Notes: generated by a model from the sequence alone, not told the origin. 64,000 nucleotides of DNA from Bradyrhizobium elkanii WSM2783 (GCF_000472865.1 NZ_AXAP01000032.1:1-64000), one strand, 5' to 3'. Counted from the stretch's first letter, positions 33,367 through 43,284 are shown. Made by a program: numbers and translations.

Positions 33367-33521
33367 CGAGCCGGCGCCTCGACATAAACCTTGGTGTTAA
33401 CCGCGCACGCCACGAGAACTGCGCGACTTAACCAACCAGTATAATCGACGATATCCCGCACCCTTCGTAAAACACAACATCGAAGCATTGCAGTGACCCG
33501 GCGATCGGGATTGTGGAAGCC

Positions 33522-33785
33522 ATGAACCGTCGACTGAAAAATTTCATTCTCAGACGCCTCGCGGTTCTCCTGGTGTCGTGGCTGCCCGCGTCGTCTCATT
33601 CGTTTGGAATCGAAAGCAGGGACGTCGCTGCGCTACGCCACGTTCACCAAGCTCCCCTGAATTCGCTGGTAAAACAAAGCATGTCGCTTTCTCTGGATAG
33701 AGAGTGCTGCTCGAAGGCGGTCTTGCAACGGCAATACGATCGCATCGTAAGACTGGACGCAAATCCGGTCCGCATCACTGTGTAG
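33522..33785 (+). CDS. Possible small exported protein
   Basis: 87 residues with a plausible signal peptide (MNRRLKNFILRRLAVLLVSW, then LPASSHS). The mature part is polar, with a CC pair (LDRECCSKAV) and no known motif. The sequence GGAAG stands just before the ATG at 33522, closer than ideal. No family is recognised. It may be a chance frame, but the signal-peptide pattern and lack of any other gene in the gap make it worth listing. Confidence 0.4.
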   Translation: MNRRLKNFILRRLAVLLVSWLPASSHSFGIESRDVAALRHVHQAPLNSLVKQSMSLSLDRECCSKAVLQRQYDRIVRLDANPVRITV

Positions 33786-33835
33786 AGCCGTGAAAGACGG
33801 CCCGCGGACCGAAGGCCGCTGACGCTGCGCTGCCC

Positions 33836-34501
33836 TCAGTTGTCCCGGGCGGGCTGCTGACTGGCCAACGCCTGCCGAACGCCAAGCACATCGGCCATTC
33901 GCACGAGCTCGGCGAGCGATTTGGCCTGCATCTTGCGCATCATGTTGCCGCGGTGAATCTTCACCGTGATCTCGCTCAGCGACAGGCGCCAGGCAACTTG
34001 CTTGTTCATCAGTCCTGCCGTGACAAGGCCCATGACTTCCCGTTCCCGGGGCGTCAGCGAATCGTAGCGCAGGCGGATGTCTTCGTCCCGCCGCGCTTCT
34101 GCGCGCCGCCGCTGATCGCGGGAGACGGCCTCTTCGACGGCCGCAAGAAGTGCTTCCTCTTCGAACGGCTTGGGAAGGAAATTGACCGCGCCGGCCTTCA
34201 TCGCGCGGACGGTCATCGGTATGTCCCCGTAGCCGCTGATCAGGATCACCGGAATCGAGGCGTCGCTCTCAACCAGCTCCTCCTGGAATTCGAGCCCGTC
34301 GGCTTCCCCCAACCGGATATCCAGGATCAGGCAGGACGCGGAGTTGATGGCATCGGATGCCAGGAACTCGCCGGGCCCCGCGAACGTCTCGACGGAGTAG
34401 CCGACGGCACGCAGCAGGCTGCTGAGCGAATTGCGCACGTCGGTGTCGTCGTCGACGATGCAGATGAGGGCGGTGCTGATCGCGCTCTGTGATGCACTCA
34501 T
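33836..34501 (-). CDS. FixJ-type response regulator (REC-LuxR helix-turn-helix)
   Basis: 221 residues. The receiver domain has CIVDDDTDVR, acceptor Asp in LILDIRLG, SGYGDIPMTVRAMKAGAV and Lys in LPKPF, a pattern characteristic of FixJ/NodW. The C-terminal LuxR-type domain has LTPREREVM, MNKQVAWRLSLSEITVKIHR. It is a DNA-binding output regulator. It is the last gene of a minus-strand operon with a CheY-like regulator (16 bp upstream) and a PAS sensor kinase, which probably phosphorylates it. The start at 34501 drops a 42-residue upstream extension that overlaps the preceding gene. Confidence 0.92.
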   Translation of the reverse strand: MSASQSAISTALICIVDDDTDVRNSLSSLLRAVGYSVETFAGPGEFLASDAINSASCLILDIRLGEADGLEFQEELVESDASIPVILISGYGDIPMTVRAMKAGAVNFLPKPFEEEALLAAVEEAVSRDQRRRAEARRDEDIRLRYDSLTPREREVMGLVTAGLMNKQVAWRLSLSEITVKIHRGNMMRKMQAKSLAELVRMADVLGVRQALASQQPARDN

Positions 34502-34517
34502 GCTGTCCAGGACCAGG

Positions 34518-34916
34518 TCATTGGAGTGTCGGGGGAGGTCCTTGCGAAGAGTCGCCCAGGATTGCCTCCACGTCGTGGAGCAGAATCTCGGGATCGACGG
34601 GCTTGTCAACAAAAGCCGCGGCTCCAAGACTTTTTGCCTCGGCGCGCGCTTCCGGCGTCGAATAGGCCGTCATGACGATCACGGGGACGCCAACTCCCCG
34701 GCGCCGCAGTTCCCGGTGCAGGCCGAGGCCATCCATCCCCGGCATGTGCAAATCCGTGATGACGCAGTCGACATTCGCGACGGAGGACGACGCCAGGAAG
34801 TTCTCGGCCGCGCCAAAACTCTCCACGCGCAGGCCTACCGAGCGAAAAAAGCTCGATATGCTTTCCCGCACGTCCTCGTCATCGTCAACGATGCAGATGG
34901 TGGATCCTTGTGGCAC
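34518..34916 (-). CDS. CheY-like single-domain response regulator
   Basis: 132 residues comprising only a receiver domain: ICIVDDDEDVRESISSFFRS, acceptor Asp in CVITDLHMPGMDG, Thr in VIVMTAYS and Lys in FVDKPVD. No output domain, so it may act as a phosphate sink or relay between the upstream kinase and the downstream FixJ-type regulator. GTG at 34916 is chosen because GGGAGGA lies about 9 nt before it; a TTG at 34937 would sit inside that ribosome-binding site. Confidence 0.88.
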   Translation of the reverse strand: MPQGSTICIVDDDEDVRESISSFFRSVGLRVESFGAAENFLASSSVANVDCVITDLHMPGMDGLGLHRELRRRGVGVPVIVMTAYSTPEARAEAKSLGAAAFVDKPVDPEILLHDVEAILGDSSQGPPPTLQ

Positions 34917-34985
34917 TAGACAGCTCCTCCCGGGCAATTTGCCCGGTGCTTCCGTCGGTATGGCCGGATTCTGTCCATTTTCCCA

Positions 34986-36935
34986 TCATATCAAGATATT
35001 AGGTTTCGACCACCGCGCCTCCGCCGGGATGTTCAATGGGAGCGTGAACCCCACGGTTGCCCCCCATCCGTCATTGTTGGACGCCGAAACGCGGCCTCCC
35101 TGCCCTTCGATGATCGTCCTGCAAATCGACAGCCCAAGGCCCATTCCATCGGATTTGGTGGTGAAAAACGGCTCAAAGATGCGCTCGGGGTTGCCCTCGA
35201 TCCCGGTGCCGCTGTCCTCGACAGCCACTTTGATGAAATTCTCGGCGGTGCCGTCGATCCTGACGCGGATCTCGTGCGGGCGGTCGGCGATTCCCCTGGT
35301 CGCATGGAGCGCGTTCATCAACAGGTTGACGATCACCTGCTGCACCTGCACCCGGTCACAGATAATCGGGCCTGGGATATTGGCTTCCTCAACCCGGATA
35401 GTCGCCGCCGCAGCGCGCGCTTCCCGCGCCAGCAGGGAAACCGCATCCTGCACCAGGGCGCCCATATCGACGGAGCTGACCTGCGGCGCGGTCTTCTTGG
35501 CGAGCGCGCGCACCCTTCCGACCACCTCTGCGGCCCGGTTGCCGTTCGAGACGATCTTCTCCAGGCAGTCGGCCACCTCCGTGAGGTCGGGATCTGGCCG
35601 GGTAAGCCAACGCTTGCCCGATTTGCCGTAGTTGATGATGGCCGCGAGGGGTTGGTTGACCTCATGCACGATCGAACCGGCAAGCTGGCCCAGCAGAGCC
35701 ACGCGCCCGGCGTGAGCGAGTTCGAGGGAGGTCTGCTCGATCTTCGCCCGCGCCTCGTTTCGCTCGGTGACATCGACGGCCATGAGCAGCACCCTTGACC
35801 AATCCTGTCCGTCCGGCAGGACGGACACCCGCAGCACCGCATCGATGATGCGCCCATGCAAAGTCGCGCAGCGCGTCTCGATCTCCGCGAGCGAAGAACC
35901 GGCCACTAACGAGGCAAAGATGTGCGCCAGGGCCGGTTCGGAATCCGGCAATTGTCCGAGCAGTGCATTGCCGTCGGTCAGATCGGCGACCGTATCGGCT
36001 TCGAACATTGCAAGCGCGGCGCTGTTGGCGTTGTAGATCCCGATCTCGTTGGCGGCCGCGCGCAAGATCTGCGGATTCGACAATAGCCATGCTTCGCAGT
36101 CCTGGCTTGGTCCTCTGCTGTCCAGGACCAGCCGCATGGCCTTGCTCAGGTCGCATTCCAGGGCGGCAAACCCCGCCGAGTTGAAGATGGTGCTGTAGCG
36201 CTGCTCGGAGCTCCGTCTTTCCGCCAGGGCACGGCGGCTCTCGGTCAGATCGGCACTGGTTTCGATGATGCCGACAGGCCGGCCGTCCGGATCTCGTCGC
36301 TCGAGCCAGCGGCTCGCCAGAATGAGCCGCGTGCCATCTCGCCGCGTTCGGATGATTTCGCCCGACCAGGTTCCATTCTGCTCGAGAGAGGCGCTTATTT
36401 CCTCTGCCGAAACGATCGATTCGAGCAGATCGCTGCAACGCCTGCCCAGCGCCTCGCCGCGCGTCCAGCCATAGAGCCTCTCGGCGCCTTCATTCCAGTA
36501 GCGGATGATGTCCGATCGGTCGCGGACGACGACGGTGTCGTGCGAGAGTTCGAGGATTCTCGCTTGCTCAGCGAGAGTGGTTCTTGCGGACCTGTCCCTG
36601 AGCGACAGCAATACTGTGATCGCGATCGCGACAAGACTTACGATGTAGCGCAGCAGGGCGCCTCCCAGGGGATCGTCCGCATGCCCGATCAGGAACGCGA
36701 TCGTCGTGAGGACGGCCGTGATACAGCCGCTGCCGATCACGAACCTGCGGCCGAGCGGCGCCAGCGTCAGCACCACGCCCGTGTACAGGACCGCGACGGC
36801 GCCATCGATCGGGCTTAACGCATCCGCCAGGAAAATCAGCGCCGACGCAACGATGGCCGCCGCGAACGCGAATTGACCTCTCCGGCGGCTGATCGCCTTG
36901 AAACTACCCTGCTTTGGACCAGTGTTGGCCGCCAT
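34986..36935 (-). CDS. PAS-domain sensor histidine kinase (FixL/NodV-like)
   Basis: 649 residues. Four or so N-terminal transmembrane segments lie within about 18-120, followed by a PAS domain (RDRSDIIRYWNEGAERLYGW, about 138-157) with PAC-like end. A second sensory region covers about 250-410. The kinase core has VHEVNQPLAAIINYGKSGKR (phospho-His), NLLMNALHAT (N box), DSGTGI (G1), FEPFFTTKSDGMGLGLSI. The start at 36935 has GAGGA 5 nt upstream. It heads an operon with two response regulators. Signal unknown; haem binding cannot be judged by eye. Confidence 0.92.
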   Translation of the reverse strand: MAANTGPKQGSFKAISRRRGQFAFAAAIVASALIFLADALSPIDGAVAVLYTGVVLTLAPLGRRFVIGSGCITAVLTTIAFLIGHADDPLGGALLRYIVSLVAIAITVLLSLRDRSARTTLAEQARILELSHDTVVVRDRSDIIRYWNEGAERLYGWTRGEALGRRCSDLLESIVSAEEISASLEQNGTWSGEIIRTRRDGTRLILASRWLERRDPDGRPVGIIETSADLTESRRALAERRSSEQRYSTIFNSAGFAALECDLSKAMRLVLDSRGPSQDCEAWLLSNPQILRAAANEIGIYNANSAALAMFEADTVADLTDGNALLGQLPDSEPALAHIFASLVAGSSLAEIETRCATLHGRIIDAVLRVSVLPDGQDWSRVLLMAVDVTERNEARAKIEQTSLELAHAGRVALLGQLAGSIVHEVNQPLAAIINYGKSGKRWLTRPDPDLTEVADCLEKIVSNGNRAAEVVGRVRALAKKTAPQVSSVDMGALVQDAVSLLAREARAAAATIRVEEANIPGPIICDRVQVQQVIVNLLMNALHATRGIADRPHEIRVRIDGTAENFIKVAVEDSGTGIEGNPERIFEPFFTTKSDGMGLGLSICRTIIEGQGGRVSASNNDGWGATVGFTLPLNIPAEARWSKPNILI

Positions 36936-37252
36936 GTCATCCTCATCAAACCCCGTTCCCGGGCCGACTTTTATCGTGTCTGCTCGCAAGAATGATCATA
37001 CCTAGGTTTGAATTCTCGTTCCCCTGTTTTGTCTGTAGCTGGGAGCTTGAGCCGCATCCGCAGGCACCGTGCGAATTTGAAACGCTTATGCGAACCTCGG
37101 AAGACAGGATTTCAATTGGCCGCGCAACCTTCGGTGCACGCTTCGCCCGAAGCCGCACCATGCCGCGAACGAGTTTCTGCCAAAGATCAATCCAGCATTG
37201 ACGCGTAGTTCGTGACCGAGGGCGATACGCGCGTTGGGAAAGCCGATTCATC
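36936..37252. other. Intergenic region between divergent kinase operon and hpnN-like gene
   Basis: About 317 bp. No gene, repeat or clear operator was seen. Promoters for both directions are presumably here. Confidence 0.3.
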
Positions 37253-39880
37253 ATGTTGAAATCAGCAATCGTTGGAGTCGTGGATTTCTGTACGCAGCGG
37301 CGCTGGTGGGTTCTCATTATCGGAATCCTGCTCGCGGTCGCAGCGCTCGCCTATGACGTCACGCGCTTCTCGATCACGACGGACACCGACAAGCTGATCT
37401 CGAACAACCTTGCATGGCGTCAGCGCCAGGCGGCGTTTTCCGAGGCATTTCCGGACAAGGGAATCCTGGTCGTGGTCTCCGCACCAACGCCGGAAAATGC
37501 CGAAGCGGCGACAAGCGCGCTGACGCAGGAACTCGCCAAACACCCAGATCTGTTCCGCGCGGTTGTCCAGCCGGACGGAGGCGAGTTCTTCCAGCGCAAC
37601 GGCCTCCTGTTCGAACCGCTGCCCAGCGTCAAGAAGTCCATCACGGGATTGTCGAGCGCCGATTTTCTGATCGGCTCGCTGGCGGCCGATCCGACCCTGC
37701 GCGGCGTGGCGAAGGCGCTCGGCTATGCGCTCGATGGTGTCGAGGGCGGAGACATCAAGCTCGACCAGCTCGTGTGGCCGCTCTCGCTTGCCGACAAGAC
37801 CCTGAATGACGTGCTTGCCGGCAAGCCGGCGACATTTTCATGGCAGGCGCTGGTGCAGGGCTCGCAGCCGCAGACGGACCAATTGCGCCACTTCATAGAA
37901 GTCGAGCCGGTCCTGGATTTCTCCGCGTTGCAGCCGGGCCGCAACGCGACGGACGGCATCCGTCGAGCCGCCACCGATCTGAAATTGGGCGAGACGTTCG
38001 GCGCCACCGTACAGCTCACCGGCACAGTGCCCATGAACGACGACCAGTTCTCGGTGATCCGGCAAAGCGCGCTGCGCGACACGTTGACGGCCTTGTTCGG
38101 AACGCTGATCATATTGTGGCTGGCGCTGCGTTCGTGGAAGATCGTCACGGCGGTGTTTTTCAGCGTGATCGTCGGCCTCACTGTGACCGCTGCCCTTGGC
38201 ATCGTCATGGTCGGGGCCTTCAACCTGATCTCGATTGCATTCTTCGTTCTGTTTATCGGGCTGGGCGTTGACTTCGGCATCCAGTTCAGCGTCCGTTACC
38301 GCTCCGAACGGCATGAGTGCAGCGATTTGCGGGAAGCGCTGCGACGGGCCGCGCGCAAGGTGGGAGCCCCGCTTTCGCTAGCTGCCGGCGCCACCGCGGT
38401 GGCCTTCTTCTCATTCCTGCCGACCAGCTATCGGGGCCTTTTCGAACTGGGGCTCATTGCCGGATGCGGCATGTTGATTGCCTTCTTCTGCAGCATCACC
38501 CTTGTCCCGGCGATGTTGACGCTGCTGAAACCGCCCGGCGAACTGGCGCCGGTCGGTTTCAGCAGCCTCGCCCCACTGGATAATTTCCTGCAGCGGCATC
38601 GCATCGCGGTGATCGCCGGCACCATCCTCGTCGTCCTCGCCGGAACGCCGCTGCTCTCTCGCCTTCCGTTCGACTTCAACCCGATCAACCTGCAAAATCC
38701 GCACGCCGCGTCCGTCGTGACCTATCGCGAATTGCAGGGCAATCCGCTGACCAGCGGCGACGATGCCGAAGTGCTGGCATCATCGCTGAGCGAAGCCGGC
38801 AGCATCGCAAAGCGGCTGGCGGCCCTGCCCGAGGTCTCGCGCACACTCACGCTCAACAGCTTTGTTCCCGATGACCAGGACCAGAAGATCGCCGTCATCA
38901 AGGCCGCTGCGCCGCGCCTCCATGGCGCGCTCAATCCGCCGCGCGATCCGGCGCCGACGGACAAGGACACCGTGGATGCCATTCGCGCGACCGCGCAGCA
39001 TCTTACCAAAGTTGCGGGCACCGCGACCGGCCCGGGCGCTGAGGCCGCGCGACGCGTTTCCGATTTGCTGACGCGCCTGGCGCAAGCCGACGCCGCGACG
39101 CGCGCAAGCGCCGAAGCTGCCTTCGTTCAGCCGCTGAACCACGATCTCAACCAGTTACGGAACAGCCTCGATCCGCAACCGGTGACCATCGAGAATCTTC
39201 CCGCCGATCTTGTTCGCGACTGGCTGTTGCCGGACGGCAGGGCCCGCGTTGAGGCGCTGCCAAAGGGCAACGCCCAGGATAGCAGCGTCACGCGGCGGTT
39301 CGCGACCGCGGTCATCGCCGCGGAGCCGTCGGCCACCGGCCCCGCCATCAGCCTCTATCAATCGGGCCGAACGGTGATCGACGCCTTCATCGAAGCGGGT
39401 GCGCTCGCGCTTGGCGCCATCGCGATCCTGCTCCTGATCGCGTTGCGCCGCGTCACGGACATGCTGTTGACACTGATACCTTTGCTGCTGGCCGGCGCGG
39501 TCACGCTGGAGATATGCACGCTGACCGGCACAGCGATGAACTTTGCAAACATCATCGCCCTGCCATTGCTGCTGGGCGTCGGCGTCGCGTTCAAGATCTA
39601 CTACATCATGGCCTGGCGCGAAGGGCAGACGGGCTTGCTGCAATCCAGCCTGACCCGCGCGGTGATCTTCAGCGCCATGACCACCGGGGTGGCGTTCGGA
39701 AGCATGTGGGCATCGAGCTATCCGGGCATGTCGAGCATGGGCAAGATGATGGCGCTCGCGCTGCTCTGCACAATGGCCGCTGCCGTGCTGTTCCAGCCGG
39801 TCCTGATGGGACCGCCGCGCCAGGTCAGAGCGGCTTCGGCGCAGCGGTCGGCCGATCCATTGCCTCGCCCGGCGGAATAA
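37253..39880 (+). CDS. RND/MMPL-family transporter, HpnN-like (hopanoid transport)
   Basis: 875 residues, two-lobed RND architecture. TM1 is at about 14-33, a periplasmic loop to about 270, then five helices to about 420 (including LFIGLGVDFGIQFSVRYRSE), a second loop to about 720 and a second helix bundle (LPLLLGVGVAFKIYYIMAWR). The N-terminal half, with TDTDKLISNNLAWRQRQAAF, matches HpnN, which moves hopanoids to the outer membrane in alphaproteobacteria. No other hpn gene is present, so it may be a second, unlinked copy or a relative with another lipid substrate. Confidence 0.85.
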   Translation: MLKSAIVGVVDFCTQRRWWVLIIGILLAVAALAYDVTRFSITTDTDKLISNNLAWRQRQAAFSEAFPDKGILVVVSAPTPENAEAATSALTQELAKHPDLFRAVVQPDGGEFFQRNGLLFEPLPSVKKSITGLSSADFLIGSLAADPTLRGVAKALGYALDGVEGGDIKLDQLVWPLSLADKTLNDVLAGKPATFSWQALVQGSQPQTDQLRHFIEVEPVLDFSALQPGRNATDGIRRAATDLKLGETFGATVQLTGTVPMNDDQFSVIRQSALRDTLTALFGTLIILWLALRSWKIVTAVFFSVIVGLTVTAALGIVMVGAFNLISIAFFVLFIGLGVDFGIQFSVRYRSERHECSDLREALRRAARKVGAPLSLAAGATAVAFFSFLPTSYRGLFELGLIAGCGMLIAFFCSITLVPAMLTLLKPPGELAPVGFSSLAPLDNFLQRHRIAVIAGTILVVLAGTPLLSRLPFDFNPINLQNPHAASVVTYRELQGNPLTSGDDAEVLASSLSEAGSIAKRLAALPEVSRTLTLNSFVPDDQDQKIAVIKAAAPRLHGALNPPRDPAPTDKDTVDAIRATAQHLTKVAGTATGPGAEAARRVSDLLTRLAQADAATRASAEAAFVQPLNHDLNQLRNSLDPQPVTIENLPADLVRDWLLPDGRARVEALPKGNAQDSSVTRRFATAVIAAEPSATGPAISLYQSGRTVIDAFIEAGALALGAIAILLLIALRRVTDMLLTLIPLLLAGAVTLEICTLTGTAMNFANIIALPLLLGVGVAFKIYYIMAWREGQTGLLQSSLTRAVIFSAMTTGVAFGSMWASSYPGMSSMGKMMALALLCTMAAAVLFQPVLMGPPRQVRAASAQRSADPLPRPAE

Positions 39881-40110
39881 ATCTTCCCCTGGTCTGATCC
39901 AGGCATCAGTTGCGACGGTTTTTCTGAAAGCTCGGCTGCATGATAGCGAACCGGTTCACATTCAACGTCGGCTCTGTCATGCTATGTTCACATATCGCAG
40001 CCGGACGGAGGACCGCGCGACTGCTGCTTGAAGGGGCGAAGCTGCATCTGGCCATCGTGACCGAGCGAAAATGGTGACGTGCTCGCTTGCAATATTGCTG
40101 GAGGTTGACC

Positions 40111-40317
40111 ATGCATTCCGTTTCAGCCGAATGGCAATCCGCTTCGACAGCTCCCTCTGACGAGGATCTGGAAATCTGTACATTGAATTATGATGGCATG
40201 GTCCATGCGCTTCCCTTTCCTTGCCGCAGGGACGGAACCAACTGGGTCGATTGTTCGGGCGGAATGCACGCCGACATTCATCCGACCCAATGGCGCAAAT
40301 GGATTGAGCCGAACTAG
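40111..40317 (+). CDS. Small conserved-looking protein of unknown function
   Basis: 68 residues beginning MHSVSAEWQSASTAPSDEDL, with EICTLNYDGMVHALPFPCRR and a C-terminal HPTQWRKW. GGAGG lies 7 nt before the ATG. The pattern of a short WxxxxxAPxDxDLE protein ending in PTHWR-type residues is one I associate with rhizobial hypothetical proteins. Probably cytoplasmic. Two conserved-looking Cys residues are present. Function unknown. Confidence 0.7.
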   Translation: MHSVSAEWQSASTAPSDEDLEICTLNYDGMVHALPFPCRRDGTNWVDCSGGMHADIHPTQWRKWIEPN

Positions 40318-40489
40318 CCCCCGATGAGGGCGACGCGGACTGGCCCTGCGCTACCGAAGTTGCGTGCTGACGCAGCCTGATCTGCAGCCGAGCGAAGTCG
40401 GCCTGGGAACATCGACCACAAGTTTGTCTCGCATGTTCCCGCTACCTCAGACATAGTGAGCCTCCCGTACGCTGCGGAGATCAAGGCTC

Positions 40490-41509
40490 ATGAACCGAAG
40501 CCCGGTGCTCATAGACTTGGCCCTCCAAGGCGGAGGCTCGCATGGTGCATTCACCTGGGGCGTCCTCGACCGGCTGCTTGAAGAGCCATGGTTTCAGATT
40601 GCGGGCATATCCGGGACATCTGCCGGGGCGATGAACGCTGCCGTGCTGGCGGACGGCTGGACGGAGGGCGGCGCTGCCGGGGCACGTGAGGCCCTGGACA
40701 AATATTGGCGGAGCGTCTCGCGCGCCGCTGCATTCAGCCCGCTGCAACGCTCGCCGCTCGACCATCTCATGGGACGATGGTCGCTCGACACCTCTCCCGC
40801 CTATCTCTTCACCGATTTGATGTCGCGGATGCTGTCGCCCTACGACCTCAATCCGCTCGGCTTCAATCCATTGCGAGAGATACTGGCCGGCGCCGTCGAT
40901 TTCGATCGTCTTGCCCGCGCGCCGATCAAGCTCTTTGTCACCGCCACGCGGGTGCGGACCGGTCGCGGACGGATCTTCCGCAACGCGGAGATCAACGCGG
41001 ATGTCCTGCTGGCGTCGGCCTGCCTGCCAACGATGTTCCGCGCCATCGAGATCGATGGCGAGCCCTATTGGGACGGCGGTTACGCGGGCAACCCGACGAT
41101 CACGCCGCTGGTTCGCGAGACCGATGCGCACGACACCATCATTGTGCAGATCAACCCGACCGAGCGGCCGGAGCAGCCACGCACTGCCGCCGAAATCCTC
41201 AACCGCCTCAACGAGATTTCATTCAATTCGCCGCTTGCGAAGGAACTGCGGATGATCGCGCTGCTCCGCCAGGTAGCCGACCCCGGCACTGGCGAGGGCG
41301 CCCGTTGGGCGCGGATGAAGACGCACCGGATCAAGAGCGACATGCTCGCGACGTTCGGCGCGTCATCCAAGCTCAACGCCGAATGGGCGTTCGTATCCAA
41401 GCTGCGCGAGGAAGGGCGGCGAGCCGCCAACGAGTTCCTCGACATGCACGGCGCCGATCTCGGCATGCGTTCGACCGCCGATCTCGATATCCTGCTGGCG
41501 GAGTGCTGA
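40490..41509 (+). CDS. Patatin-like phospholipase
   Basis: 339 residues with a complete patatin Ser-Asp dyad. The oxyanion motif is LALQGGGSHGAFTWGVLDRL (about 8-27), the nucleophile sits in GISGTSAGAMNA (GTSAG, Ser about 45), and the Asp in DGGYAGNP (about 195). No signal peptide is seen, so it is cytoplasmic or membrane-associated. Patatins hydrolyse acyl esters; some bacterial ones act on polyhydroxybutyrate. It is followed after 4 bp by a GntP permease gene, making one operon. Substrate remains open. Confidence 0.9.
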   Translation: MNRSPVLIDLALQGGGSHGAFTWGVLDRLLEEPWFQIAGISGTSAGAMNAAVLADGWTEGGAAGAREALDKYWRSVSRAAAFSPLQRSPLDHLMGRWSLDTSPAYLFTDLMSRMLSPYDLNPLGFNPLREILAGAVDFDRLARAPIKLFVTATRVRTGRGRIFRNAEINADVLLASACLPTMFRAIEIDGEPYWDGGYAGNPTITPLVRETDAHDTIIVQINPTERPEQPRTAAEILNRLNEISFNSPLAKELRMIALLRQVADPGTGEGARWARMKTHRIKSDMLATFGASSKLNAEWAFVSKLREEGRRAANEFLDMHGADLGMRSTADLDILLAEC

Positions 41510-41513
41510 GGTC

Positions 41514-42968
41514 ATGGGGCTTCTCGGCATTTTGGTCGGGCTTGGTCTGCTGATCTGGCTTGCTTTTCGCGGCTGGAGTGTCCTGCTGCTGGCGCCGATC
41601 GCCGCACTGATCGCCGCAGCCTTCGATCGTCAACCGCTGCTCGCCAACTGGACGCAGACGTTCATGAGCAGCGCGGCGGAATTTCTCGCACAATTCTTCC
41701 CGATCTTTCTGCTCGGCGCCGTCTTCGGGAAGCTGATGGACGACAGCGGTGCGGTGGTCGCGGTCGCGAACTTCATTACCCGCAGTCTGGGCGAGCGCCG
41801 GGTGATCCTTGCCGTGGTGCTCGCAGGTGCATTGGTCACTTACGGCGGCGTCAGCCTGTTCGTCGCGTTCTTCGTGATCGTTCCGATGGCTCAGTCGCTG
41901 TTTCGCAAGGCGGCGATTCCGCATCGCCTCGTGCCTGCGGCGGTCATTCTCGGCACCTCGACTTTCACCATGTCGGCGATGCCTGGCACACCGTCGATTC
42001 AGAACGCCATCCCAATGCCCTTCTTCGGTACGACACCCTTCGCGGCGCCAGGCCTCGGCCTTATCGCGTCGATGATCATGCTGGGCGTCGGGCTGTGGTG
42101 GCTGCATCGCGCCGAGAAAACGGCGCGACGCGCGAATGAGGGCTATGGCGACGCGCCATCGTCAACTCCCGAATCTGCGGCCGATGATGAACGATTGCGC
42201 GGGCGGGCTGCAACCGCGCGGGAATTCGATCCCGCGGAGATCCACCACGGACACCACAGCGAAGTGGCGGCCCCGGTTCTCAACGCCATTCTTCCCTTGA
42301 TCGTTGTTGTCGTTATCAATCTCGTGATGTCGCTCGTCGTCCTGCCGCGGCTCGACTTCTCATTCCTGGCCGAGCAGCGCTGGGGGAACACGTCGCTATC
42401 AGCCGTTGCCGGTGTCTGGTCGGTCATCGTCGCCTTGGCGGCAGCAATCGCGGCAGTCATCCTCTGCAACTGGACGCGACTGCCTGCACTGCGGCAAACC
42501 ATGGATGCCGGGGCCAATGCGTCCGTCCTGCCCGCCTTGAGTGTCGCCAGTCTCGTCGGCTTCGGCGCTGTAGTTGCCTCCCTCCCCGCCTTCGACATGG
42601 TGCGGGACTGGGTGCTCGGCATCGAGGGCGGTCCGCTGGTGTCGCTTGCCGTCGCCACAAATCTGCTTGCGGCGTTGACAGGGTCGGCTTCCGGCGGCTT
42701 GACGATCGCGCTCGATGCGCTGGGTCAGACCTACATGGAAATTGCCGCGCAGGCCGGGATTGATCCCGGCATCTTGCATCGCGTGGCAGTGATCGGCGCG
42801 GGGACCCTGGACATTCTGCCTCACAATGGCGCCGTCGTGAGCCTGCTCGCGATCTGCGGCCTGACGCATCGTGAAAGCTACTTTGACATTGTGATGGTCG
42901 GGATCGTGAACTCCGTCATCGCTCTTGCCGCGGTGATCGCGATCGGCACCATGTTCGGGTCGTTTTGA
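41514..42968 (+). CDS. GntP-family permease
   Basis: 484 residues with about 12 transmembrane helices and a polar central loop (about 205-250, Asp/Glu/Arg-rich). Family features are the opening GLLGILVGLGLLIWLAFRGW, FLLGAVFGKLMDDSGA and GTSTFTMSAMPGTPSIQNAIP. GntP transporters bring in gluconate and related hydroxy acids; in rhizobia a similar gene often accompanies 3-hydroxybutyrate metabolism. GAGG 4-7 nt before the ATG and a 4-bp gap show an operon with the patatin gene. A hydroxy-acid substrate, perhaps released by the patatin, is an inference. Confidence 0.88.
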   Translation: MGLLGILVGLGLLIWLAFRGWSVLLLAPIAALIAAAFDRQPLLANWTQTFMSSAAEFLAQFFPIFLLGAVFGKLMDDSGAVVAVANFITRSLGERRVILAVVLAGALVTYGGVSLFVAFFVIVPMAQSLFRKAAIPHRLVPAAVILGTSTFTMSAMPGTPSIQNAIPMPFFGTTPFAAPGLGLIASMIMLGVGLWWLHRAEKTARRANEGYGDAPSSTPESAADDERLRGRAATAREFDPAEIHHGHHSEVAAPVLNAILPLIVVVVINLVMSLVVLPRLDFSFLAEQRWGNTSLSAVAGVWSVIVALAAAIAAVILCNWTRLPALRQTMDAGANASVLPALSVASLVGFGAVVASLPAFDMVRDWVLGIEGGPLVSLAVATNLLAALTGSASGGLTIALDALGQTYMEIAAQAGIDPGILHRVAVIGAGTLDILPHNGAVVSLLAICGLTHRESYFDIVMVGIVNSVIALAAVIAIGTMFGSF

Positions 42969-43284
42969 CGCCGCCAAGCGACGACGCGCTGCCCGATGCT
43001 TACGACCAGGGCCTGCACTCATTTGTGGACGCCCCGCATCCAGCCTCCGATGCAGCGACGGAGCTGGCGATATCCAGACCGATTGTGATAACCTCTGACA
43101 CGGATGCCTCCCTTAAGTGGTGCTCAACACCTCCACTTTGGCACATCGATGCCGTCGGGCGGGGCGTCCCCCCATCATAAATCGGGAAGCTACGAATCAG
43201 GGCACTTTCGAGCCACTCCCGCTCGACGTCGTGCCTCCAACGGGCGTCCCACGCATGCAAATGCAGATAACATGCGGTCGATGT
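42969..43284. other. Intergenic region between convergent genes
   Basis: About 316 bp with no supported gene. A 71-residue plus-strand frame overlaps the permease stop by TTGA but lacks a ribosome-binding site and is not called. No terminator hairpin with a T-run was found. Confidence 0.3.

Noticed and set aside
42965..43180. 71-residue plus-strand frame overlapping the GntP stop by TTGA
   Set aside because: Coupled-start geometry is suggestive, but there is no ribosome-binding site, no recognisable motif and a polar, Pro-rich composition without fold signal.
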